From NCBI RefSeq assembly GCF_023630255.1, contig NZ_JALPRS010000001.1:1364001-1428000 (forward strand): DNA of 64,000 bases. The letters run 5' to 3'. Source of the DNA: Pontibacter deserti (GTDB lineage: Bacteria; Bacteroidota; Bacteroidia; Cytophagales; Hymenobacteraceae). Numbering within the stretch: position 1 is the first letter of the stretch; every line of letters begins with the position of its first letter. A program made the position numbers and the translations under genes. A model generated the notes under the pieces. The model saw only the letters and a list, made by a program, of their open reading frames with translations, searched no databases and was not told the DNA's origin. This document shows positions 1 to 6,571 of this stretch, piece by piece.

Positions 1-1098
1 TTGCCGCTGTACCGTGAACTGCATACCTACGCCCGGTATGAACTAGCCAAACAATATGGTGCCAAAGAAGTGCCAGATTACCTGCCTGCACACTGGCTGC
101 CAAACCGCTGGGGCCAGGACTGGAGCCCAATGGTAGAAGTAAAAGGTATAAACCTGGATGGCGCCCTGAAACAAAAAGGAGATAAATGGCTGGTGGAGCA
201 GGCAGAGCGCTTCTATGTAAGCCTAGGCTTTGATGAATTACCGGAAACGTTCTATACCAAATCGAGTTTGTACCCGCTGCCGGCAAACGCCAACTATAAA
301 AAGAACAACCACGCATCGGCCTGGCACATGGACCTGGATAAGGACGTACGCAGCCTGATGAGCGTAGAGCCAAATTCGGAGTGGTATGAAACCACGCACC
401 ACGAGCTTGGCCACATTTACTATTACATGAGCTACACCAACCCGGATGTGCCGGTGCTGTTACGTAGCGGTGCAAACCGTGCTTACCACGAGGCTATTGG
501 TAGCTTAATGGGTCTGGCAGCGATGCAGAAACCATTCCTGGCAGAGCTGAACCTGATAGACAAAAATGCTAAGACAGACGAGGTACAGACCTTATTAAAA
601 GAAGCGCTGAGCTACGTTACGTTTATACCTTTTGCATCAGGTGTAATGAGCGAGTGGGAACACGACTTCTACGCTAAAAACCTGCCTGCTGACCAGTTGA
701 ACAAGCGTTGGTGGGAACTGGCTAAGAAGTACCAGGGTATGGTGCCGCCAACCGAGCGCGGCGAAAACTACCTGGACCCGGCAACTAAAACGCACATTAA
801 CGACGATGCTGCCCAGTATTATGACTACGCGCTGTCTTATGTGATCCTGTTCCAGTTGCACGACCATATCGCCAAGAACATCCTGAAGCAGGACCCGCAC
901 GCCACCAACTACTATGGCAACAAAGAAGTGGGCAAGTTCCTGAACGACATCATGTACCCAGGTGCATCGGCTGACTGGCGTAAAATGCTGAAGGAGAAAA
1001 CAGGTGAAGAACTAAGCGCCAGAGCCATGGTAGCATACTTCCAACCGCTGATGGCTTACCTAAAACAGCAAAACAAAGGCCGTAAGTATACCATCTAA
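1..1098 (+). CDS. Peptidase M2 (angiotensin-converting-enzyme-like) family metallopeptidase, 3' part
   Basis: Zinc dipeptidyl-carboxypeptidase-type enzyme, C-terminal 365 residues only; the gene enters from the left edge, so the true start is outside the window. The visible part has HELGH (residues 134-138 of the visible chain) as the HExxH zinc site. The downstream glutamate sits in AYHEAIG (E164), the same spacing as the third zinc ligand of the ACE family. Family members are usually about 600 residues, so roughly 235 are missing. The remainder runs collinearly to the normal C-terminus with no frameshift. The 5' end and any signal peptide cannot be judged. It is followed by a strong symmetrical terminator. 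The family assignment is firm; the in vivo substrate is unknown. Confidence 0.9.
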   Translation: MPLYRELHTYARYELAKQYGAKEVPDYLPAHWLPNRWGQDWSPMVEVKGINLDGALKQKGDKWLVEQAERFYVSLGFDELPETFYTKSSLYPLPANANYKKNNHASAWHMDLDKDVRSLMSVEPNSEWYETTHHELGHIYYYMSYTNPDVPVLLRSGANRAYHEAIGSLMGLAAMQKPFLAELNLIDKNAKTDEVQTLLKEALSYVTFIPFASGVMSEWEHDFYAKNLPADQLNKRWWELAKKYQGMVPPTERGENYLDPATKTHINDDAAQYYDYALSYVILFQLHDHIAKNILKQDPHATNYYGNKEVGKFLNDIMYPGASADWRKMLKEKTGEELSARAMVAYFQPLMAYLKQQNKGRKYTI

Positions 1099-1113
1099 AG
1101 TATAGCTTATACT

Positions 1114-1161
1114 ATAAAACAAAAGCAGCGACGGGGAGATCTGTCGCTGCTTTTGTTTTAT
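1114..1161. terminator. Symmetrical intrinsic terminator after the M2 peptidase
   Basis: Perfect 19-bp inverted repeat (arms 1114-1132 and 1143-1161, 10-nt loop). Its GC core is GCAGCGAC/GTCGCTGC and its outer arms are AAAACAAAA/TTTTGTTTT, so it gives a U-rich tail on either strand. It serves the M2 gene and could also stop leftward transcription leaving the cassette array. Confidence 0.9.
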
Positions 1162-1171
1162 ACTTTGGAGA

Positions 1172-1246
1172 TGATAACGGGCTGGTGTAGACGAAGTGCG
1201 AGGCAGAGTCGCAGCATAAGCATAACTTGTGTGCTTTGTTAGGTGG
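1172..1246 (-). repeat. attC-like site 1 (array 3' end)
   Basis: On the minus strand it opens with CCACCTAACAAAGC and closes with CCCGTTATC. An inner 5-bp stem TGCGA/TCGCA is present but the outer pairing is weaker than in the other four sites, so it may be degenerate. Its CACCTAAC end matches the GTTAGGTG at the other side of the 1256-1939 gene. The closing GTTATC has no visible partner cassette, as expected for the last site of an array. Confidence 0.65.
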
Positions 1247-1255
1247 CGCTTTTCT

Positions 1256-1939
1256 CTACAGGTTTACAATCTCCCACTTGCCATTATCCTTCTTCAGCTT
1301 TACCATATATGGCTCATTCCAATAGTAAAATTCTTTTTTACCAGCGTCATAGTTGTATAGCTGCACCTTAACTTCGGCAGAGTTTCCTTTTATTTCTTCT
1401 CCAATAACTCTGGCACCGTCAAAATTGTCCATAGACTTGGTCCAGCGAAAAGAGTTGAAGAAGTCACACCCAATACTCTCGTAATCTTCAATTTCTTCAA
1501 GGTGCTTCTCTCTTTCAGCATACTTGAAGCTTTTGATACTGTTGATACAGTTACTGTAGTTTTCTACTTCTTGATTTATAAGCTCTTCGGAAAAGTGAAG
1601 CCTTCTTAGGTTAGCTATATATTGGGTATAGTCAAGAGTCATCATTCCTTCCTTGTCAGCCACAAACTTTGCCTGATATTCATTTGTCTCTTGGTTATTG
1701 GTCACACCTGCATACCAGTCAAAGAAATCTTCAGCTATTATACTTGGTTCGCTAGTGAAGGTATTGATAGGCTTTTCTGCTTTCTGCTCATTAGCTTGGC
1801 TGATAGGTGCGTTTGAGCCATCTGCTGATTCTTTTATGTGAGCCCTTTCTGCTGCAACAGGTTCTTCAGCTTCTTTCGATGAGGAAGAGTTACAGCCAAA
1901 CAGAACAAGTGCTAAAAGTATAAATATGTTATTCTTCAT
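1256..1939 (-). CDS. Cassette gene A: lipoprotein of unknown function
   Basis: About 227 residues with a lipoprotein signal: a short hydrophobic stretch ends in LVLFGC followed by a serine-rich and acidic linker, so the mature protein is probably anchored by the cysteine. The ATG at 1937-1939 is preferred over an in-frame GTG 15 nt upstream (1954) because it starts the signal peptide directly and the GTG lies inside the attC-like site. The mature part has a DFFDWYAGV segment and ends with VKLKKDNGKWEIVNL. This recalls small secreted proteins of the DUF3828 type, but I cannot assign it. It is alone in its cassette, with the start just after GTTAGGTG (RC of 1952-1959) and the stop just before CACCTAAC (RC of 1238-1245). 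Confidence 0.8.
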   Translation of the reverse strand: MKNNIFILLALVLFGCNSSSSKEAEEPVAAERAHIKESADGSNAPISQANEQKAEKPINTFTSEPSIIAEDFFDWYAGVTNNQETNEYQAKFVADKEGMMTLDYTQYIANLRRLHFSEELINQEVENYSNCINSIKSFKYAEREKHLEEIEDYESIGCDFFNSFRWTKSMDNFDGARVIGEEIKGNSAEVKVQLYNYDAGKKEFYYWNEPYMVKLKKDNGKWEIVNL

Positions 1940-1951
1940 AATCTTAAGTGA

Positions 1952-2018
1952 CACCTAACGGTTAGTATAAAAGGCAAACAAGGCGAAGCTGAAGTTTGGT
2001 TTTTATACCTTGTTGGGG
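1952..2018 (-). repeat. attC-like site 2
   Basis: Minus strand: CCCCAACAAGG ... CCGTTAGGTG. The arms TATAAAA/TTTTATA and CAAAC/GTTTG pair around a 14-nt centre, giving a long nearly continuous hairpin of attC type. The right end pairs with site 1 (same cassette); the left end pairs with site 3. Confidence 0.75.
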
Positions 2019-2032
2019 TTTCGTTTTTCTGT

Positions 2033-2476
2033 TTAACACATCCAGAACTTCTTGTTCATGAAGTCAATTATTGATGGTCCACCAGTACATCCACCGATTT
2101 CATCAAGATTTACATCTTTTCTGTCACGTGCTATTATACAGTCTCCAGATTTATGTTTGAGAATAATCCCTTCGTCCAGCACTTCACCCTTCTCTGCAGT
2201 CAATTTGCCGTCGCCTGCATAAATTACTTTTACTGAATCACCTTGAATAACTACAGTCACTTTCTCGCCCATAGATTTTCCATCCCATTCCGCGAAAGCG
2301 ACGTCAAATCTGTATTCTCCATCAGGCGGTATCTCTAAACTATCTTTCTCAGTTGCCCTGCTGTGATTATCGGGTACTACTTCTGAGCCTTCATTATTTT
2401 CTATACTTGCTTTATCTGCTTCAGATGAACAGGAAAACAGTATTGAAGTAAAAAGTATCAATGAAGTCTTTTTCAT
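2033..2476 (-). CDS. Cassette gene B: small lipoprotein of unknown function
   Basis: 147 residues. The signal peptide ends in ILFSC (lipobox), followed by a Ser/Glu/Asn-rich linker, so it is a predicted lipoprotein. The mature region looks beta-rich (EYRFDVAFAEWDG, KVTVVIQGDSVKVIYAGDG) and contains two well separated cysteines plus a C-terminal cysteine (KFWMC). No recognised domain. It is the only gene between attC-like sites 2 and 3 and reads in the same direction as its neighbours. Start chosen at the ATG opening the signal peptide (2474-2476), 13 nt past the attC-like site. Confidence 0.8.
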   Translation of the reverse strand: MKKTSLILFTSILFSCSSEADKASIENNEGSEVVPDNHSRATEKDSLEIPPDGEYRFDVAFAEWDGKSMGEKVTVVIQGDSVKVIYAGDGKLTAEKGEVLDEGIILKHKSGDCIIARDRKDVNLDEIGGCTGGPSIIDFMNKKFWMC

Positions 2477-2488
2477 AGTTCAAATGCA

Positions 2489-2555
2489 CGCCAACGTGTT
2501 GGTATAGCAGATGGCGAGGCTTCAGCCGAAGGCTACCTGCTATACTTTGTTGGCT
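2489..2555 (-). repeat. attC-like site 3
   Basis: Minus strand: AGCCAACAAAG ... CACGTTGGCG. Perfect 9-bp arms GTATAGCAG/CTGCTATAC with an AGCC...GGCT inner hairpin. The GTTGGCG tail matches the AAC-tail of the gene B cassette in 7 of 8 positions. Confidence 0.75.
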
Positions 2556-2559
2556 GGAG

Positions 2560-2922
2560 TTATTTTATCTCTTCAATTGCAAATGCGTTTGCAATGATGA
2601 TTAAGTTATCATCTTCGTGAGGCTTACCAGAATTTCCATAAGGGTCTAAAGACAAATAGTAAGAACCATTTTCTTGCTTTACAAGAACTACATCAGAGTA
2701 ATAGACGCTACCGAAATCTTCATTTATACTTACTTCAATCACCTGCTCAAACTTGAGTTTAACTCTACATTTTTCAAACTTCTTCTTATCTACTGACTTT
2801 CTTATAATTAAGTCGACTGTTGCGGCTGACTTGTTTCTTTCTTGATAATTCAGATTTGTTTCAATGGAAATGATTTCCCCATCACCTAGCACGTAATTTG
2901 AAAGCAAGTCTTCTAATTCCAT
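2560..2922 (-). CDS. Cassette gene C: small cytosolic protein of unknown function
   Basis: 120 residues with no signal peptide or membrane segment, which makes it the only clearly cytosolic cassette product here. It looks alpha/beta: an N-terminal helix (MELEDLLSNYVLG), then strands with alternating hydrophobics (ATVDLIIRK, CRVKLKFEQVIEVSI, YYSDVVLVK) and a C-terminal segment NLIIIANAFAIEEI. Small single-domain proteins of this kind (immunity or effector-binding like) are frequent in cassettes, but nothing in the sequence proves such a role. ATG at 2920-2922; the stop lies 4 nt from attC-like site 3. Confidence 0.75.
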   Translation of the reverse strand: MELEDLLSNYVLGDGEIISIETNLNYQERNKSAATVDLIIRKSVDKKKFEKCRVKLKFEQVIEVSINEDFGSVYYSDVVLVKQENGSYYLSLDPYGNSGKPHEDDNLIIIANAFAIEEIK

Positions 2923-2941
2923 TTTTCCTTGATTAAATTGC

Positions 2942-3009
2942 TGCCAACGTTACTCGTGCAGCCTATGCCCGAAGCATAGCGAGGGTTAAGGCTGCACCTT
3001 GTTATAGGG
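2942..3009 (-). repeat. attC-like site 4
   Basis: Minus strand: CCCTATAACAAGG ... GAGTAACGTTGGCA. Perfect 8-bp arms GTGCAGCC/GGCTGCAC with an inner TATGC/GCATA hairpin. Its last half shares the 13-mer CACGAGTAACGTT with site 5, as related attC sites do. Confidence 0.8.
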
Positions 3010-3010
3010 T

Positions 3011-3685
3011 TTAATTTTCTTTTTCCTTTTTTAGGCTATCAATATAGCTTGGATCTAGATAGTTTAGCCTTTCAATTTCAGAATAGGTGCCTACAGTTAA
3101 AGCTGTATAAGACATTTCTTCATCTTCATTGGACATACTCAGCTTTCCCATTTGTCCTGGATTAAATACTGCTAAACTATCCCTTGGTGGCTCGGTTGGT
3201 CTAGGGTTTATTGTTGTCTCATCGTTATAATCCCGTACATCAAGTACACCGATTTCTTTTCTTTCTCCTGCCTTTGTAACAAAGAAAAACTTTTGATTCA
3301 GTACTCCTTCATTCCTTTCGAATTGAGTGAAGAGTACGCCTGTTTCGGGTATTCGATAAATGCGTCTAAGCCCATCATATTCCTTTGCCTGCCCTTTTTC
3401 TTGGTCAAAAACCACATATATTGACCCCTTAAATCCTTCAGGTATTAAATAAATTTCTGGTCTTGCAAGTGAGCTTGAAATTGCGAATAATACGAACCCT
3501 ACGGGCAGAGCAATAGCAGCAAACTTATACTTCCAGTTTTTCTTAGAAAGAATAATTATAGTAGCACCTAACAGCAAACAGGCAAAACCAAAGTACATTA
3601 GCCAAAAGGTCATGAACAGAAAAACCCCCAACAGCAACGTAGCTATGCCTACACCATAATACATATTTGAGTCTTTCTTACTCAT
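3011..3685 (-). CDS. Cassette gene D: membrane-anchored protein, DUF6843-like
   Basis: 224 residues. The first 75 contain two to three hydrophobic segments (GIATLLLGVFLFMTFWLMY, FACLLLGATIIIL, AIALPVGFVLFAISSS). The remaining soluble part opens with PEIYLIPEGFKGSIYVVF and continues with RRIYRIPETGVLFTQF. This IYLIPEGFxG...RIYxIPxxGVLLTQF pattern recalls DUF6843 proteins of Bacteroidota, whose function is unknown to me. The C-terminus is charged (KKEKEN). The cassette ends here match over 9 bases (GTTATAGGG/CCCTATAAC). Confidence 0.78.
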   Translation of the reverse strand: MSKKDSNMYYGVGIATLLLGVFLFMTFWLMYFGFACLLLGATIIILSKKNWKYKFAAIALPVGFVLFAISSSLARPEIYLIPEGFKGSIYVVFDQEKGQAKEYDGLRRIYRIPETGVLFTQFERNEGVLNQKFFFVTKAGERKEIGVLDVRDYNDETTINPRPTEPPRDSLAVFNPGQMGKLSMSNEDEEMSYTALTVGTYSEIERLNYLDPSYIDSLKKEKEN

Positions 3686-3695
3686 ACATTTTATA

Positions 3696-3766
3696 CCCTA
3701 TAACGTTACTCGTGTATAATGTGGGCAAGGCATAGCCGCAGACTAGATTATAAACCTTGTTGGGCA
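3696..3766 (-). repeat. attC-like site 5
   Basis: Minus strand: TGCCCAACAAGG ... GAGTAACGTTATAGGG. Arms TATAAT/ATTATA with an inner GGCTATGCC element. The TGCCCAAC end is the exact reverse complement of GTTGGGCA at the start of cassette E. Confidence 0.8.
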
Positions 3767-3777
3767 ATGAATTATTT

Positions 3778-4158
3778 CTAGTTCTTAGTTTTACTCTTCC
3801 ACTCTTCAAATACTTCCTTGCTTTTCCTACTTTCCTTTTTTGAAATTCTATAGCTATACAAGGTTAACTTTTTGCTGTCTTCGTCTTTGGTGTATTTGAC
3901 ATACTTCTCTAAATGCAGACCAATTAATTTTATGAAGACATCATCTTTCCTTTCTACAGTCAACTCGAATACACCATCAACATCAGTAACAACACCATTT
4001 TCTGTCCCCAGTTCGTGAATCATTACTCCAGGCAAAGGTTCATTCTTTTCAGTCATCACCTTGCCCTTGATTGTTCTTTTAGATTGAGAAAGTCCTTGTC
4101 CTGATGTAAAAGTTAGCAGGCTAATAAGTATGAGTAAAATGATACTGATTCTATCCAT
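3778..4158 (-). CDS. Cassette gene E: secreted carboxypeptidase-regulatory-like (CarboxypepD_reg) domain protein
   Basis: 126 residues: signal peptide (ISIILLILISLLTFTSG), then one copy of the beta-sandwich domain that precedes TonB-dependent receptors in Bacteroidota (IKGKVMTEKNEPLPGVMIHELGT...GVVTDVDGVFELTV), then a lysine-rich tail. Free-standing versions are known but their job is unclear; a periplasmic or surface adaptor role is a guess. This is the first cassette in the reading direction of the array. Its start lies 17 nt after the GTTGGGCA end. Confidence 0.8.
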   Translation of the reverse strand: MDRISIILLILISLLTFTSGQGLSQSKRTIKGKVMTEKNEPLPGVMIHELGTENGVVTDVDGVFELTVERKDDVFIKLIGLHLEKYVKYTKDEDSKKLTLYSYRISKKESRKSKEVFEEWKSKTKN

Positions 4159-4174
4159 TCATAATTTCATTTAC

Positions 4175-4214
4175 TGCCCAACTATTGTATATCAGGAGTA
4201 CCTACTCCTGTTAT
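4175..4214 (-). other. 5' boundary of the cassette array (attI-like position)
   Basis: TGCCCAAC (4175-4182) closes cassette E exactly. Immediately upstream in the reading direction lies a perfect 8-bp inverted repeat CAGGAGTA/TACTCCTG (4193-4210, 2-nt loop) with no long attC hairpin. In an integron this is where attI and the integrase gene would sit. Here alaA follows instead, so this may be a degenerate recombination site or an insertion point. Confidence 0.4.
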
Positions 4215-4308
4215 CTGCACTATATGTGGAGGTGTTATATTTTATATTAGATCAGCAAATGCTCAAAACGGATCTGTTTGCTTATTAAAAGTAGTTAATC
4301 AATTCAAC

Positions 4309-5559
4309 CTATAAAACAACATCAACCGGACTTATAACTCTCCCCTGCTGATAAGTACTCAAGAAATTCCCCAGTTTATCCATTGTCCGGCTCAGCTCTT
4401 TAGCTTCCGGTAAATATACAATCCTGAAGTGGTCGGGTTTGTGCCAGTTAAATCCGCCGCCATTTACCAGCAGCACATGTTCCGCAGCCAGAAAATCAAG
4501 TACAAACTGTTGGTCGTCCTGTATGTCAAACTTCTTCACATCAATTTTTGGGAAGAGATAGAAAGCCCCCTTCGGCTTAACGCAGGTAATACCTGGTATA
4601 GCAGTTAACTTTTCGTAACTGATGCGGCGCTGCTCCCCCAGCCTTCCAGCAGGTAATACCATGTCGTGTATAGTTGCCGGGGTTTCTAAAGCCACCTGTA
4701 AGGCCAGTTGTGCCGGCACATTGCTGCATACCCGCAAACTGGCCAGTGTGTTAAGGCCATCGATGTAAGCTGCTGCTTTGTGCTTTGCTCCGCTCACCAA
4801 CATCCAACCAGCCCGAAAACCAGCTGCTAAATAATTCTTCGATAACCCACTGAACGTAACAAATAACACATCTTCTGAGAGCGTAGCCGTTGATATAAAT
4901 TCAGTGCCATCATAGAGAATCTTGTCGTAAATCTCGTCCGAGAAAACAACCAGGTTATGTTCTTCCGCCAGCGTCACCAGCTCCTGCAAAAGTTCTTTGG
5001 AGTAAACTGCACCAGTAGGGTTATTGGGGTTGATGATAACTATAGCTTTGGTGCGGCTACTGATCTTACATTTAATATCAGCCACATCCGGAAACCACTC
5101 CGAGTCTTCATCACATAAATAATGAACAGCTTTGCCACCCGAAAAACGTACAGCTGCCGTCCAAAGCGGGTAATCCGGAGAAGGCACCAGCACTTCATCC
5201 CCGTCGTTTAGCAGCGCCTGCACCGATTGCATGATCAGCTCGCTCAGGCCATTGCCCAGGCAAATATCATTTACATGTATGTTGGCAATGCCCTTCCCTT
5301 CGTAGTAGCGCTTCACGGCTTCCCTGGAACTCAGGACTCCCTTATGATCAGAATACCCCTGGGCAAGGTGCAGGTTTTCAATAATATGCTGTGTAATGGC
5401 AGGTGGAGCATCAAACCCGAATGGTGCCGGGTTACCAATATTTAACTTGGTAATATAATGCCCCTGTAGTTCTAACTCTTTTGCCTTCTCGTATACTGGC
5501 CCACACAAGTCATAAGACACGTTATTGAGCCGCTCGCTTCTTTGTATCATCACATACAA
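4309..5559 (-). CDS. alaA: Glutamate-pyruvate (alanine) aminotransferase
   Basis: PLP-dependent class I/II aminotransferase making alanine from pyruvate with glutamate as donor; cytosolic. 416 residues. The chain closely follows enterobacterial AlaA: KLNIGNPAPFGFDAP near the N-terminus, VPSPDYPLWTAAV, DEDSEWFPD, INPNNPTGAVYSKELL, SDEIYDKILYDG, and the PLP lysine in FSGLSKNYLAAGFRAGW (K241). D208 and Y211 are the usual cofactor contacts. An in-frame ATG three codons downstream is an equally possible start. Monocistronic, facing a terminator shared with no partner. Confident family and subfamily assignment. Confidence 0.93.
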   Translation of the reverse strand: MYVMIQRSERLNNVSYDLCGPVYEKAKELELQGHYITKLNIGNPAPFGFDAPPAITQHIIENLHLAQGYSDHKGVLSSREAVKRYYEGKGIANIHVNDICLGNGLSELIMQSVQALLNDGDEVLVPSPDYPLWTAAVRFSGGKAVHYLCDEDSEWFPDVADIKCKISSRTKAIVIINPNNPTGAVYSKELLQELVTLAEEHNLVVFSDEIYDKILYDGTEFISTATLSEDVLFVTFSGLSKNYLAAGFRAGWMLVSGAKHKAAAYIDGLNTLASLRVCSNVPAQLALQVALETPATIHDMVLPAGRLGEQRRISYEKLTAIPGITCVKPKGAFYLFPKIDVKKFDIQDDQQFVLDFLAAEHVLLVNGGGFNWHKPDHFRIVYLPEAKELSRTMDKLGNFLSTYQQGRVISPVDVVL

Positions 5560-5615
5560 ATTTAAGCGAAATACACTTTAGTCCATATTACGCTCAGCCA
5601 CTAGCACAAAATAAA

Positions 5616-5648
5616 AGCGGCTATACCTGACCTACAAGTATAGCCGCT
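5616..5648. terminator. Terminator hairpin of the pirin gene
   Basis: Perfect 11-bp stem AGCGGCTATAC/GTATAGCCGCT with an 11-nt loop, directly past the stop of the pirin gene on the minus strand and followed there by a T-rich stretch (TTTTATTTTG). Confidence 0.8.
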
Positions 5649-5670
5649 CCTGGTAGTATAAGTTTATATG

Positions 5671-6390
5671 TTAGTAGTTTGCTTCCACAGCCGGAACATC
5701 TACCAGTATAAAAGATGCTTTTGAAGTAGCATGAAAAGAAATCATTTCCTGGTCTTCCAGCCTGATCTGGTCATTCTGCTCCAACTCTACACCATTAACT
5801 ATAAGATTGCCATCCAGTACATAAATTAAACTTTTGCGAATCTTATAGGTCTGATAGTCCAAATCTTTGCCCTGACTGAAATTGCCGTAGTAAATAGTTG
5901 AATTGGAATTGATAAACACAACATCTTCCAGCACTTTCTGCCCGGTTACAAGTGGCACCAATTCATCTTTTGTATCCGTAAAGTCGATCTTCATGTGCTC
6001 GTAAGACGGTGCAAGACGGCGTTTATTAGGCAAAAACCATAGCTGCAACAAATGCACGTCTTTGTCAGATCTGTTTGCTTCCGAGTGTGTCATACCCGTA
6101 CCGGAGGTCATTCGTTGCACCTCACCGGCACCTATTACCAGGTCGTTTCCTAAGTTATCGGTATGTGTAATTTCACCATCCAGCACAATTGTTACAATTT
6201 CCATTTCTGAATGCGGATGTGTAGGAAAACCGGAATCGGGGCTCACATAATCGTCATTAAAAACCCGGAGTGGGCCAAACTGTACGTTAGCAGGATCATA
6301 ATAATCTGCGAAAGAGAAGAGGTAATTTGACCGGAGCCAATCTCCTGTTCTTGCTTCGTGGCGCTCGGAAGCTGTTATCTGTGTTATCAT
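5671..6390 (-). CDS. Pirin family protein (bicupin)
   Basis: 239-residue bicupin of the pirin/YhhW/YhaK family. Metal ligands of the N-terminal cupin are all present: H58 and H60 in PTHPHSEME, H102 and E104 in MTHSEAN, at pirin spacing. Known members include quercetin 2,3-dioxygenases and stress-associated proteins of unclear role; the substrate cannot be read from sequence. The C-terminal cupin is less conserved, as is usual. Monocistronic, with its own terminator. Confidence 0.9.
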   Translation of the reverse strand: MITQITASERHEARTGDWLRSNYLFSFADYYDPANVQFGPLRVFNDDYVSPDSGFPTHPHSEMEIVTIVLDGEITHTDNLGNDLVIGAGEVQRMTSGTGMTHSEANRSDKDVHLLQLWFLPNKRRLAPSYEHMKIDFTDTKDELVPLVTGQKVLEDVVFINSNSTIYYGNFSQGKDLDYQTYKIRKSLIYVLDGNLIVNGVELEQNDQIRLEDQEMISFHATSKASFILVDVPAVEANY

Positions 6391-6517
6391 TGTGCTTCTA
6401 TAAGTATAGGTTTGGCATACTACACACTAATTTATACTTGCTGTTAGCCTTTACGCATAATTGCAGATACTTGTTGAAAATGTATAATCTGGCAGGTACC
6501 TATAAACAAGTGCATAA

Positions 6518-6550
6518 AAAAATCCTGCACAGCGAACCGCACAGGATTTA
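6518..6550. terminator. Terminator hairpin of the XRE/S24 repressor gene
   Basis: AAATCCTG (6520-6527) and CAGGATTT (6542-6549) form an 8-bp stem, with a T-run on the minus strand after it (six A on plus at 6516-6521). It lies just past the stop at 6572. Confidence 0.7.
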
Positions 6551-6571
6551 TACTTTATACTTAAGATATGC

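Larger units (their letters stand above)
1172..4182 (-). mobile_element. Integron-like gene cassette array without integrase (CALIN-like): five cassettes, five attC-like sites
   Basis: Seen: five minus-strand genes, one per cassette, with hairpin-forming spacers of 66-75 bp between them. Each spacer read on the minus strand starts with AACAAGG or AACAAAG and ends with GTT plus a variable tail. For every gene the GTT-tail on one side is the reverse complement of the AAC-tail on the other: GTTAGGTG/CACCTAAC, GTTGGGGT/ACGCCAAC (7 of 8), GTTGGCTG/CTGCCAAC (7 of 8), GTTATAGGG/CCCTATAAC and GTTGGGCA/TGCCCAAC. Known: integron cassettes carry R' (GTTRRRY) and R'' (RYYYAAC) ends that pair within one cassette, with a single gene reading toward its attC. 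Inferred: this is a cassette array. Only two of the five tails fit GTTRRRY exactly, and no intI gene is visible to 5.6 kb. The array is visibly richer in A+T than both flanks. Confidence 0.8.

Noticed and set aside
1172-4182. CRISPR array or plain terminators as explanation of the hairpin spacers
   Set aside because: Units carry complete genes, spacers are not identical, and the tail pairing across each gene is not explained by terminators, which would be symmetrical only within themselves.
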